Part shown: one piece after another, positions 9,402 to 18,867 of the stretch | Layout of the letters: every line of letters begins with the position of its first letter | How positions within the stretch are numbered: the stretch's first letter is position 1 | Assembly: GCF_026151205.1 (NCBI RefSeq) | Contig: NC_087075.1 | Span: forward strand, 8,421,303 to 8,485,302 | Length of the DNA stretch: 64,000 bases | Origin: Bolinopsis microptera | Lineage: Eukaryota > Ctenophora > Tentaculata > Lobata > Bolinopsidae | Direction of reading: 5' to 3' | The notes under the pieces: model-generated | The model's database searches: none | Told to the model about the DNA's origin: nothing | Seen by the model: the letters and a program-made list of their open reading frames with translations, nothing else | Position numbers and translations under genes: made by a program

Positions 9402-11540
9402 ATTGCTCTTTATCAACCTGCTCAAAAATTTAAATCAAAAAGTAAGCAAAATGGGCAAAGCAAAATTGACAATGACCATATGTGGTTGAAGAAGGCTGTC
9501 AAGGATGGCTTAATAGCCATAACATCGGCTGATAAGGGCGGTGCGATAATCATTGTCACCCCTCAGATAATCAAGGATATCACTTCTGCCAAAGTTGAGG
9601 ACCCTTTGAGATACAGACCTTTGCAAACTGATCCTACTGGATCTTTGAGAGGGAGGTTGTTAGAGCTGTGGTCATCTGGTTTGGAGCGGAAGTATGTAAG
9701 TGGTGAACAGTCTAAGTGTGTGGTTGGTTTGATTCAGAAGTCTGATCAGGACACTCTTTCACAGAGCACTTCAGATCTAGTCAAGCCCGATATTCCGTAT
9801 GGTTACCCATTACTGAAAATTCACAAGCTGACTGAGACTGAAATTAGAGAGAAAAAGATTCCACCCAGTCGATTCGTGACTGATCTCTCTAGAGGAGTAA
9901 CTGCAAGATCAGATAAGTTTGTTGTTTGGAAGTGGTTGGGACCTCTTGCCAGGGATTACTGTATAGATCTTGTTAAAGATTCAACTGCAGCTCTCATAAA
10001 ACTCGAGGAATTGGCAGCTTCCGGACAAGTAGTCGATACTTGGATCAGCTTCAGTATTGATATTGTTTCTCTATACGATTCTCTGCAACATAGCTTGGTG
10101 ATGTCAGCCTTAGATGATGCTATGGAGTCGTGTAGACCAGATTGGTCTGAGGAGTTCAGGACTTGGCTGAAGGGACTGATACAGCTTAGTTTTGATTCGG
10201 CAGTCTTGAAGAATGCAGACAACTGGTATGAGGTTGTTAACGGTGTACCCACTGGAGGTATCAATTCAGTGGATTGCGGTAACATTGCTTTGTTCTTTGT
10301 CCTAAAGAGTCTAGTTTACGACCCGGTTGTTAGACCAGAGGAGCTCAAGAACCTTGATCGGTTTGTGGATGATATTTCGGGCCAAGGTATGTGGAGAGGT
10401 TCTATGATTGGTTTTGAAGAATGGGTAGGGTCATTACGCAGTAAGATGGTTGATAACTATGGCTTAGATATTACATACGAAGTGAAACCAATCACGGAGT
10501 TCACTCAGTTCCTGGACATTCAGTACAAGTTTGTTGGAGGGAGACTCACAACAGATCTGTTTAGGAAACCTACTGACGCCAACAGGTATCTTGAATTCTC
10601 AAGTTTCCATCCACGACATACCTTCCGGAGTATAGTCTTCTCACAGGCACTTCGATACAGAAGGATAATCAATGATGACGTCTTGCTGGATGAGAGATTG
10701 GCAGAGCTTCAGTTGTTTTTTGAGCGGTCTTCATATCCTACTGATATGGTGAGAGAGGTCATCAGTGATGTCAGATCGATACCAAGAACTTTACAGTACA
10801 AGGCAAAGGATCAGGGTCCCCCTTCTTTCACACCATGGATTGTTACATTCGGTGCGGGCTATGAGGAAACCAAGGAAAAGGCTAAAGAGGCCAGTAACAT
10901 CATCTCAAATAGCCGTACATGGAGCAGTGAGAACCCTGAGAGGATCCCTAAACTCCAAGTGGTGACCAGGCGAGCCCCTAACTTAAAGGACACTTTATTC
11001 AAGAGAAAGAAGCTTGCCTTAGGTTCAGAGTCAAGAACAACTGACCCATGCACCAAACCTGGTGAGAAGAAGAAAGGCAGACCCTGCCAAACTTGTCACC
11101 TTGTTAGTGGCAATTCCATGGTCTCCAATAATGGACACTCAGTCAGAACTCAAGGTGGTAACTGTAAGACACGCAACATTGTGTACGGCGCGACGTGCAA
11201 ACTTTGTACTGTTAATAACGTATACGTGGGAAAAACAGTCACCAGCCTCAGCCAACGTGTGAATGGTCATCGCAGTAAATATTATGAGATTTTAGAGGCG
11301 AGTAGTAAGGGGAATGTTGAGAGCCACAGAGATTTTGATGACGAGAATGTTTTAGGGGCACATCTTTTTTCAGTTCATAATTTGAGGGAGAGATCTGATT
11401 TCAATGAAAGTTTCCATTTTGATATTTTGTGTTCTACATCCCCAGATAATATTAGAAAGTCAGAACAGTTTTATATTAACAAATTGAAGACACTTTATCC
11501 GTTTGGCCTGAACAATGTGAATTCCGTTTCTGGAAGCTAA
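9402..11540 (+). CDS. Penelope-like reverse transcriptase with C-terminal GIY-YIG endonuclease
   Basis: A ~686-codon frame from ATG 9480, open from 9402 just after an in-frame TAA at 9399. Counting from that Met, ADKGGA at residues 17-22 is a Penelope hallmark. RT motif A (SIDIVSLYDS) is near residue 190, a GVPTGG block near 255, the catalytic FVDD near 294, and a KPTD...YL...S.HP block from about 362, with all key Asp residues present. The C-terminal ~110 residues hold a C-x-x-C pair and the GIY-YIG endonuclease (NIVYGATC...YVGKT...R..GH..K, residues 565-605). The enzyme would nick target DNA and reverse-transcribe. The C-terminal half appears intact; the N-terminal part is separated by the array, so the element is probably inactive unless the array is spliced out. 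Confidence 0.88.
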   Translation: MALYQPAQKFKSKSKQNGQSKIDNDHMWLKKAVKDGLIAITSADKGGAIIIVTPQIIKDITSAKVEDPLRYRPLQTDPTGSLRGRLLELWSSGLERKYVSGEQSKCVVGLIQKSDQDTLSQSTSDLVKPDIPYGYPLLKIHKLTETEIREKKIPPSRFVTDLSRGVTARSDKFVVWKWLGPLARDYCIDLVKDSTAALIKLEELAASGQVVDTWISFSIDIVSLYDSLQHSLVMSALDDAMESCRPDWSEEFRTWLKGLIQLSFDSAVLKNADNWYEVVNGVPTGGINSVDCGNIALFFVLKSLVYDPVVRPEELKNLDRFVDDISGQGMWRGSMIGFEEWVGSLRSKMVDNYGLDITYEVKPITEFTQFLDIQYKFVGGRLTTDLFRKPTDANRYLEFSSFHPRHTFRSIVFSQALRYRRIINDDVLLDERLAELQLFFERSSYPTDMVREVISDVRSIPRTLQYKAKDQGPPSFTPWIVTFGAGYEETKEKAKEASNIISNSRTWSSENPERIPKLQVVTRRAPNLKDTLFKRKKLALGSESRTTDPCTKPGEKKKGRPCQTCHLVSGNSMVSNNGHSVRTQGGNCKTRNIVYGATCKLCTVNNVYVGKTVTSLSQRVNGHRSKYYEILEASSKGNVESHRDFDDENVLGAHLFSVHNLRERSDFNESFHFDILCSTSPDNIRKSEQFYINKLKTLYPFGLNNVNSVSGS

Positions 11541-12240
11541 TTTTTCATGGTGTCCCGAATTTTATTTTTAAATCGTCCATTTTTTGTTTATATATGCAGT
11601 CTATCAATTTTTGAATTGCGTCTTTTTGATTTAATGAACTACTGCAGACTCCACATTATTATAGTATATGCCATTAATTTTGTTCCGTTTTTAAACTATT
11701 CCATTTTGACGAGATGCTAAATTAATTAATTAATTTTTTGAGACTTTACTACATTTTTGATGAGAATTTTTGACATTTTTAAACTAACCATTGATATTCT
11801 CAGATTATGTGACTGATTAAATGCTGAAGATAAAAGAAATATATTCATTTTGCTAAGATTATGTTTGCGTTTCATTGCTCAACAGCTGTTCGAAGGATCA
11901 AATTTAAGAGTTCTAAATATACAGCTTTAAACCGATTAAGTATGAATGAATGAAATACCTGACAATCCGCACTCTGATAATCCAAAAGCATGAGTAACTC
12001 GTAGTGATGTATGACTTCTAGAAACTTTAAATTAAATTTGGCGCTCACAGGTCGTCATGAATATGTGATCGCCGCACAAGGTTCTGTAAATGCGCAGGGC
12101 ACCTTCAAGCTTAAATTATTCACCTTACTGAGGCAGTCAACCAACGCGCGGCTTTATTTTTATGATATGATATGTTTGATTGTTATTAATAAATACCAAA
12201 ATTTAAATTTGTTTTCCTTTTAAAAAAATTTGTTTTCCTG
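11541..12240. other. 3' flank of the Penelope-like element, no gene
   Basis: AT-rich, probably beginning with the element's 3' UTR. A 70-codon open frame at 12011-12223 (+) has no recognisable motif and is not supported. Confidence 0.4.
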
Positions 12241-12299
12241 TGTATACGCGTACTGCGTTAACGAGTGATACTTTGCTCTATTCAGAGCCCTTGCGCTTG

Positions 12300-12339
12300 C
12301 AGTAGCGCGCGCCCGCCTCACGGCGGGCGCGCGCTACTG
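12300..12339. repeat. Perfect GC-rich hairpin, 18-bp stem
   Basis: CAGTAGCGCGCGCCCGCC, a TCAC loop, then its exact reverse complement. It lies in an otherwise AT-rich repeat neighbourhood and contains the GTAGCGCGCGC core shared with dispersed repeats at 13980-14000 and 14355-14370, so it is probably the centre or a rearranged end of that element family. Confidence 0.9.
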
Positions 12340-12340
12340 A

Positions 12341-12358
12341 ATTCTTACTAGTAAGAAT
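12341..12358. repeat. Perfect 18-bp palindrome
   Basis: ATTCTTACTAGTAAGAAT, self-complementary, adjoining the GC-rich hairpin. Possibly part of the same mobile element; function unknown. Confidence 0.85.
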
Positions 12359-12547
12359 GTGGTCAATGTTTGCTTACAGTGTATACACATTTACTGGGCG
12401 ACGACCTGTCCACTGTCATTCCGCGCCGAATCTGGAATTTTATTTTATGTTTATAAACATTATAGCTTGGGGTTTCCAGTATTAGTAAAATGTAAAATAC
12501 AAGTGAAATAAACGGTGACCAATATTTAATTGACGACGCGATGTCCA

Positions 12548-13600
12548 TAGTAGAGGCTCTTACGGGCATTGTCTGTTCAATACGCTATGGACCCCAGATA
12601 CACCTTACTAGACGTATTTTTGACCGTAAAATCGATTAAAAGTGGTTTTAAGATGATTGGACTGATTTTTGGGGGTAAAATTGCAAAAAACCGATTTTTG
12701 GGCCAAAAATAGGCCAAAAAACCGTGTTTTTTGATATTTTGTTGATACATGTTACGTATCCTTCGGCGGCGCGCGCTTCGCGCGCGAAAAGTGGCATGCA
12801 ACGTATGTCAAATATTTTGAACAACTTAATTTTGTTGGCATGTCGGCAAAACTTGCATGGAGATAGCTAAAACACAGCCGCACAAGATGGTTTAAAAATT
12901 TGAAAAATCCCTCTATTTTTTTGGGGGTAAAAATCCAAAAAAGTGGTAAAAATTTTGACTTTTTTGCTTGAAGTTTAACGGGTGATACTCGTAAAATATC
13001 TGTTCCATATATTGGAACAGGACCGTCGACGAGTCCAACTCGGCGCGCGTCCTGGTAGGTTGTAAACCTACAACTTGAAGTTTGAATAATTTTTTGCAGT
13101 TGTATTAAATCAACCCAAAAATAGTCACATCGTGTTTGCCTAAATTTTTCCTTTCCGAGAAGTACCCACTTCATATACTTTATCGAAGTTTGAATATTGT
13201 CACTCCGCAAGCGTTTTCGCCAAATTTTCGACGCGCACTACGCGCAAAAGCATTTAGTTGTTATCAATTTGCATCCGCGCGTTCATCATAAATTTCAAAC
13301 AGCTATAACTCAGCGAGATTATGTCTGTTCTAGCTCATATTTTCACACCAAATAGAAAACAATGTAATCTTATTGCTGACAAAATATGAATATAATTACT
13401 TTATTTGCCCTTAGAGTAATAGGCTGTCAAAGTTTAAAACGCGCATTGGTATAGCACGTGACTAATAAGGCCAAATTTATACTTCTTAACATATTATCGA
13501 TTCTTAGACATCATACTATTGTGTCCAATTAGCGGTTAGGTCTCTAAACACTAAACTCGTAGCAGAAAACACGTCTTTTTGCCCGTAAGAGCCTCTACTA
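12548..13600. mobile_element. Non-autonomous DNA transposon with 21-bp inverted ends (TA target)
   Basis: TAGTAGAGGCTCTTACGGGCA at 12548-12568 is repeated exactly inverted at 13580-13600. If the outer TA on each side is the duplicated target, the terminal repeat is GTAGAGGCTCTTACGGGCA and the element is a ~1.05-kb Tc1/mariner-like or other TA-targeting MITE. Frames inside (12577-12801 and 12752-13210, minus) show no transposase motif. It holds a GC-rich hairpin near 12765-12785. Confidence 0.75.
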
Positions 13601-13667
13601 CCATGTCATGAATTCATCGCAGCTCGGCGAGGCACAGTATATAGCGCTTGACCATATAGCGCTTGAA

Positions 13668-13926
13668 GAAAGCGGCGCGCGCTACTTCGAAGAAATTTAG
13701 ACGAGTAACATCCGTCAAAGTAGCGCATTTCGCCGATCTAGCGAGTGTCGTTGCGTGAAGCATAATTGAGTGTAAGGCGCGGCACAGTAACGCATCGCGC
13801 TACAAACCAATATATAATATACAATAAACAATAAACTATGACACGTTGTCCATTGTTTATGGACTAGCTCAGGCAACATTTCGAAAAGAAAGCGGCGCGC
13901 TACTTAGAAGAAATTTAGACGAGTAA
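13668..13926 (+). repeat. Direct repeat pair, ~40 bp
   Basis: GAAAGCGGCGCGC...TACTT...GAAGAAATTTAGACGAGTAA occurs at 13668-13708 and 13888-13926, differing by a short GC indel and single bases. It looks like partial copies of one element. Confidence 0.7.
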
Positions 13927-13973
13927 GACTAACATCTTCACATAGCCATGTGCCTACGCGTACTGCGTGACGC

Positions 13974-14706
13974 GCTTGTTGCGGTCGCGCGCTACTGCAA
14001 GCGAGAGGGCTCTGGTTAGAGCAAACTAACATCCATCAATATGAAATATAGTCGATATTATCATTTGATTTATATAATTACAGAACTTACCACACTAAAA
14101 ATTAAAATTAAAAACCATGATCGAAAACACGAACGTTCATCTGTTCATTGTTTTTGGGACATCAGATGCTTTTATACACTTATATTACAGGGTGAGTTGA
14201 AAATAGTGTGTAGAATGTAAATGGCTCTAATTTTTTGACAAATGAAATTTCCACTTAATTTTTGCATATTTAAGTAATGAAAATATATAAATATTATAAT
14301 AATACAATAAAAATACTTAATAATTAATAATTTGCACTGGATCGAACTTGCTTGTTGCGGTCGCGCGCTACTGCAAGCGAGAGGGCTCTGGTTAGAGCAA
14401 ACTAACATCCATCAATATGAAATATAGTCGATATTATCATTTGATTTATATAATTACAGAACTTACCACACTAAAAATTAAAATTAAAAACCATGATCGA
14501 AAACACGAACGTTCATCTGTTCATTGTTTTTGGGACATCAGATGCTTTTATACACTTACAGGGTGAGTTGAAAATAGTGTGTAGAATGTAAATGGCTCTA
14601 ATTTTTTGACAAATGAAATTTCCACTTAATTTTTGCATATTTAAGTAATGAAAATATATAAATATTATAATAATACAATAAAAATACTTAATAATTAATA
14701 ATTTGC
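13974..14706 (+). repeat. Tandem duplication of a ~376-bp segment
   Basis: Copy 1 (13974-14349) and copy 2 (14350-14706) begin with GCTTGTTGCGGTCGCGCGC and run almost identically to AATAATTTGC. They differ by a 5-bp indel beside the mariner-like end (14183 area) and in the last bases. The very high similarity implies a recent duplication. Confidence 0.9.
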
Positions 14707-14787
14707 TCAACCCATCGTCCTTTATTAGCTAGGACATGTTGATAACGTGTAAGACAATTGTCTATAGCCGACTTGACTGTATTAAGA

Positions 14788-14801
14788 GGACAGGGGGGGG
14801 G
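14788..14801 (+). repeat. Poly(G) run
   Basis: A run of about a dozen G. Such runs are prone to length error, so the exact length is uncertain. Confidence 0.6.
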
Positions 14802-15320
14802 GGGTCTTCATGGAAATGTTCTCAAAATCGACTTTTTAGTTGTTTCTGATAGATGGGAGTAATATCTATCAGATACTTTTGATCCCGTGGAAAAATATCG
14901 TTCCTAGCCGAAATTAATGCCGGTCAAAGGTCAGCGCGTGTGTGGTAATTGTATTGCGCAAACGATTTTTGATCGCGTGCCCTGAAAATCGAGTCTAAAA
15001 ATCTATCTTCCCCTAAATTTTTTGAGCGATCAACCTGAAACTTTTAGGATATGTTCTACTTCAAGGGATCATTTAGAAGAGATGAGCCAGACAGGATTTT
15101 GAGATAGGCTTTTAAACATTTTTAATTCGATTTTTAAAATCTTGGACCTCGTTTTTTATTGTATCACGTGGTGACCCCCACGGTCGCTTCACTATTCGAC
15201 GCTACAGGGGGAGCCGCGCACTCCGTGCGCGGCGGGTCATACAACGTATGACAAGTTTTTAATGGTTTTTCGAGGTCCACGATTTTCAAAATCGAATAAA
15301 AACTGTCCACAACTGGAGGC

Positions 15321-15677
15321 ATGTCCAAAGAATGTAAGCGATTTGTAAATAGAGTAGCAGACCTCATCGCCAGGAAAAGGAAAGAGAGGTATTGCGATGT
15401 GGTAAGACATGTGAGGACAAGAATAAGATTCGCAATGCTAAGAACCACACTCATTGCTCTACGAGGGTACAGAGGGAAAAAAATGGGCAGCAAATATGAG
15501 AAACGGATGATGATTAATCACTCTACACTCGACTGTCACGTGACTTTTTTAACCCGTTCTCTAGCTGGCCCTGAACGACTATTCGAAACCTTAACCCTCT
15601 TATCTGATCACAACCCTAACCCTAACCCAATCCTTAACAAACTCATAGCTGAAACCCTAACTCTAACGAGAAATTAG
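15321..15677 (+). CDS. ORF inside an inverted-repeat element, function unknown
   Basis: A 118-codon frame. The first ~55 residues are very basic (SKECKRFVNRVADLIARKRK, then VRHVRTRIRFAMLRTTLIAL and RGYRGKK) and look like genuine protein, resembling basic helical C-terminal tails I associate with multicopy repeat-encoded proteins of invertebrates; that is recollection only. The last third is frame-through of a degenerate CCCTAA-type sequence (NPNPNP) and probably not real coding. It is likely a transposon-derived remnant. Confidence 0.3.
   Translation: MSKECKRFVNRVADLIARKRKERYCDVVRHVRTRIRFAMLRTTLIALRGYRGKKMGSKYEKRMMINHSTLDCHVTFLTRSLAGPERLFETLTLLSDHNPNPNPILNKLIAETLTLTRN
15612..15630 (-). repeat. 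Short telomere-like CCCTAA repeat
   Basis: AACCCTAACCCTAACCCA, with looser copies around 15590-15665. TTAGGG is the usual animal telomere repeat. This is a tiny interstitial patch within mobile DNA, not a chromosome end. Confidence 0.5.
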
Positions 15678-16180
15678 ACTAACTTCCTTATACGGTCATA
15701 TCACGTGATCGAGACAGTTTTTCGCCAATATCTCGTCAGGGGAGCATTTTAACCCTATGTCATGGGGGCTTATTCGGAATCAGCGTCCGAAAATACCTCG
15801 ATGGAAGTTGGTTTCAACTGTCGGGGGCCCTTTTAGAACAATCTCAAAGATCGACTGTAGAGTGATTTAGCACGCTCGATGAGAAACCACTATCAGAAGT
15901 CTCTTATAACCTCATCCTTGCCCCTATGATGGAGTAGATGTGTATATATTTGATTTTTGATATTTCATATTATATAATATTGGTAGCAGTGGACAATTTC
16001 CGTTACCTCTGTATTGTGCTCTGCCAATTGCAACACTTGAATTACTTTATTGTATATATATACTGTTTCAAATGCATCTGCAAATGATCCCTAGAACATA
16101 TCCTGAAAGTTCCAGGGTGATTGCTCAAAAAATGTAGGAGAAGATAGATTTTTAGACTCGATTTTCAGGGCACGCGATTT

Positions 16181-16719
16181 AAGAACCCCATTAGGACGAA
16201 TTTACGAATTTTTGAAAAACTGCCAAAAATCAACCAAATTATGAGTTAGAATCAAATGAGAGGTAAGAATGAAATCTTAAAATTTATTCCGCTTTTATTT
16301 TTATTCCCACTCGACTCTCGATTCCTTGCTAGCAGTCCGGTTAATTTAGTACCTTTAGTGGGTCTCATTTAATCATTAGCTCTAATTAAAGAACCTCTCA
16401 CCCTCTCAGAAAACTGGAACATCTAAATGACTCCGCAACCCAGGAATCAACTACTCAGTTATTATCGCTCAATAATCGGTTTGGTATCGACGTTACATAC
16501 TTTATTATTTTTTTTTTAAAAGCTGATTTTAGAAACCAGGGAATTAAAGTTACCCTCCTAAGGCTAACATTAAATCGCTGATTTTATTTATATATATCAC
16601 TTTTTTTTTGTTCTTTCTTTTCCTTCAAAACATTCCAGTATATTGTGCAGAAAGTTGGAGATGAAGCCGTAGTACGTACCTGTAGCATTGCACTGGATCG
16701 AACTTGCAGAGTGTGGTTT
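16181..16719. other. No gene seen
   Basis: AT-rich with a poly(T) tract near 16506-16518. No ORF or RNA gene supported. The phrase GCACTGGATCGAACTTG near 16690 recurs at 14335-14350, showing shared repeat content. Confidence 0.35.
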
Positions 16720-16775
16720 CCTCCAGTCTGCGCCGCGCGCTTATATAAACATACGCGGCGCAGATCGACTGGAGG
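16720..16775. repeat. GC-rich hairpin
   Basis: CCTCCAGTCTGCGCCGCG pairs with the inverted CGCGGCGCA...ACTGGAGG across a short AT loop, with a small bulge. It belongs with the other GC hairpins scattered through mobile DNA in this stretch. Confidence 0.75.
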
Positions 16776-17161
16776 AGATTGCACTGTGTAGGCTCCGGTG
16801 TAATGTGATATGTATGTAAGACGGCTTTACAAATTTTGGAAGCATGTAGGGATATATATCTGATACCAATCGTATATACTAAAAATACTCTAGGCCTAGC
16901 ACAATTGTAACTGCAGTTTTACAGAACTCTAAATGCTTAATGAACACTCTTGCAGGTACCACCCGTATTCACACTCAGACCTGAGTTTAGTCATTTTCCG
17001 ATACGAGATTGGGGACGGGTTCTATAAACAAACAAACAAACAAACAAGAATGAAATTTGTAACGTTTATGAACTGATAGCAATTCACCTTTCAAAATTCG
17101 CTCCTTCATAAAAAAATTATCGAATTTTACATTCTACACACTATTTTCAACTCACCCTGTA

Positions 17162-18867
17162 TATATATATTAGCATTTGTTCATGTTTATGAATTGCTAT
17201 CCTAACCCATGGTTTAATGGTTAGCGCAGATTCTTTAACACCTATAATTTTAAGGAATAACGTGTGCGGGTGCACGTGAATATGGAACACCTGACCTGCC
17301 ACGTGACAGCATATATATAATAAAGTGACGCTAAATCTTTTCAGTCAAGAAAATAACATGGTATATTTATGGAGGTACGTTGTGAAATGCACCTGTTCGC
17401 ACATTAAGGGCCATTGTGGTTACAAGTCTGATTTCATGTTCACAGCTGTAAAACATTTCCATTATATTCGTTTGTCATAAAATAACTTATTCATCTTAGA
17501 TTCATAATATTTTTGTACTGCAATATCCTATATAAATCCGACTATGCAGAATATTTCCCTCTTGTTCTACTTTTAGTAAAAACCTTGATCACATTGAGTA
17601 TTTGGTTTTTACTTCTAGTAGCACTTCATTGAGACAGTTCAGTTTAAGATAACACCAGTGATCATATAACTTAATTGGTCTTTTTACTCTTCTCACATTT
17701 TGCACTGTCCTTTAAATAAGTCACTTAAGATCAAAGATATCCCTGTTGCAAGTTAAGCATTTTTTACATGGCTTCATGATTGATGATTCAGTCAGATGTA
17801 CAAGGTTACAAATTTACGTAGATCAACAGGGTCAAACTTGTATTATCTTATTATTACCAGGTCATGAGGTCAAGTTGCAGATCTACACCCGATACCATCA
17901 ACCATATTACATATATTCATGTCTCGCATCAGAGATCGTTAACGAGTGATACTCGTAAAATATTTGATTCGACTCGACGAGAGTCTTGGCAGATTATAAG
18001 CCTACAACAGGGATCGCATCTCCTTTTACACTATTTAGTGTTTTTCCTTGAATATAAGTCGGAACTCTAGGTCGTGCAGTCATATTAATTATTATACATG
18101 AGAGCTATAAGTGGTAAGGTAAGTTAACTAGGCACCAGGCCCTTGCTATTAGAAATATGGATAACAATAGTAGGCCCCATCCCCCAGGTGTAGTTGACCT
18201 TTGTAACGCTTGGCCTGGTGACTCCACGTAGCATTTAACTTATAACTGGAGTAAACGATTTTAATTAATATTACCCGTCCAAAAGAAATTTCAGAGATCT
18301 TTGTAACGCCAGTATACTGTATAGTCACATACACTATTAGTTCATGATCATCTGCAGAGTGCTTTGTGACGATCTCACAACAAAATTTGTCTCGATTTTA
18401 TTAACAATCATTATTATGCATTAACAATTAACACTCTATTAGCTTATTAGCACTCGATCATTTCAATTAGCCGCTCTGGATGAGTCCCGCTAGATTCATT
18501 GATCAGTCTTTTATTAACTAAACTGGAGTAAATCAGACCTAAATCTATTAATAAATGTTTCATTATTTGCGAGCAGGTGCACATTTCAATCTACAAAGTC
18601 TTGAGTCTAGACGCTGTTTTTCATCTAACTTCGTCTTATCTGCTTCAATCATAATGCATAAACATGTGATCCAACTATAAATGTTTCGATTCAAAATTTG
18701 TTAGTCACAATGAATCGTTTAGAATACCAAATACGGTCTTAATTAATTGTGCATACGTTTTGGTTCTATTCTTCGTTTTTTCTGAGTCATTGTTCACAAT
18801 TATTGATCGCAACAATTTACTACTGTTCGCCTCCTTTACCGTTCTGAATTAATTCTAAACAGCAACA
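17162..18867. other. Upstream region of the GPCR gene, no gene seen
   Basis: Mostly unique AT-rich sequence. It contains a CACGTGAC box at about 17298 near a TA-rich run, and ACGAGTGATACTCGT followed by AAAATAT near 17941, which resembles 12976-13000. An (AAAC)n run lies just before it at 17026-17047. The promoter of the GPCR should lie at its right end, but no clear TATA box was picked out. Confidence 0.35.

Larger units (their letters stand above)
6891..11540 (+). mobile_element. Penelope-like retroelement, interrupted
   Basis: An N-terminal coding part (6891-7310) and the RT/GIY-YIG part (9402-11540) are in the same orientation and together fit one Penelope-like polyprotein. They are separated by a ~2-kb non-coding array of spaced motifs (about 7305-9329). 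Long terminal repeats typical of the group were not seen within the window by eye, so the outer limits are only those of the coding sequence. The class is eukaryotic, with a telomerase-like RT and a GIY-YIG endonuclease. Confidence 0.75.
14970..16180. repeat. Long imperfect inverted repeat, ~105-bp arms
   Basis: The left arm (about 14970-15078) contains GCGTGCCCTGAAAATCGAGT, then TTTTTTGAGC and GGATATGTTCTA. The right arm (about 16083-16180) is its inverted copy with scattered mismatches. The ~1 kb between holds a smaller inverted pair (about 15121-15160 and 15262-15305), a perfect 9-bp GC hairpin at 15213-15233 and one ORF. It resembles the long inverted ends of a foldback-type transposon. 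Confidence 0.7.
14558..17161. mobile_element. Possible mariner-like element ends
   Basis: The 33-bp end beginning ACAGGGTGAGTTGAAAATAG at 14558-14590 (also at 14187-14219 in the duplicated copy) recurs exactly inverted at 17128-17161. CAGGGTG next to TA is typical of mariner/IS630-type ends. The ~2.6 kb between contains other repeats and no transposase that I recognise, so it may be a composite or two separate relics. Confidence 0.5.

Noticed and set aside
12976-13075. Hammerhead-like ribozyme around GACGAGTCC
   Set aside because: The required CUGAUGA and GAAA core elements are not both present in order. The Penelope-like element flanks were also checked, as such elements can carry hammerheads, without success.
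12577-13210. Minus-strand frames inside the 1.05-kb MITE as transposase
   Set aside because: No DDE/D motif or helix-turn-helix pattern is visible; the sequences are AT-rich read-through.
14335-14350. B-box-like GGATCGAACTT hinting at a tRNA-derived SINE (also 16690)
   Set aside because: No A box at suitable distance on the minus strand.
15585-15665. Telomere or chromosome end
   Set aside because: Only a few imperfect CCCTAA copies embedded in mobile DNA.
17200-17290. Possible tRNA (ATGGTTTAATGGTTAGCGC resembles an A box)
   Set aside because: No matching B box (GGTTCGANTCC) or cloverleaf could be found downstream.
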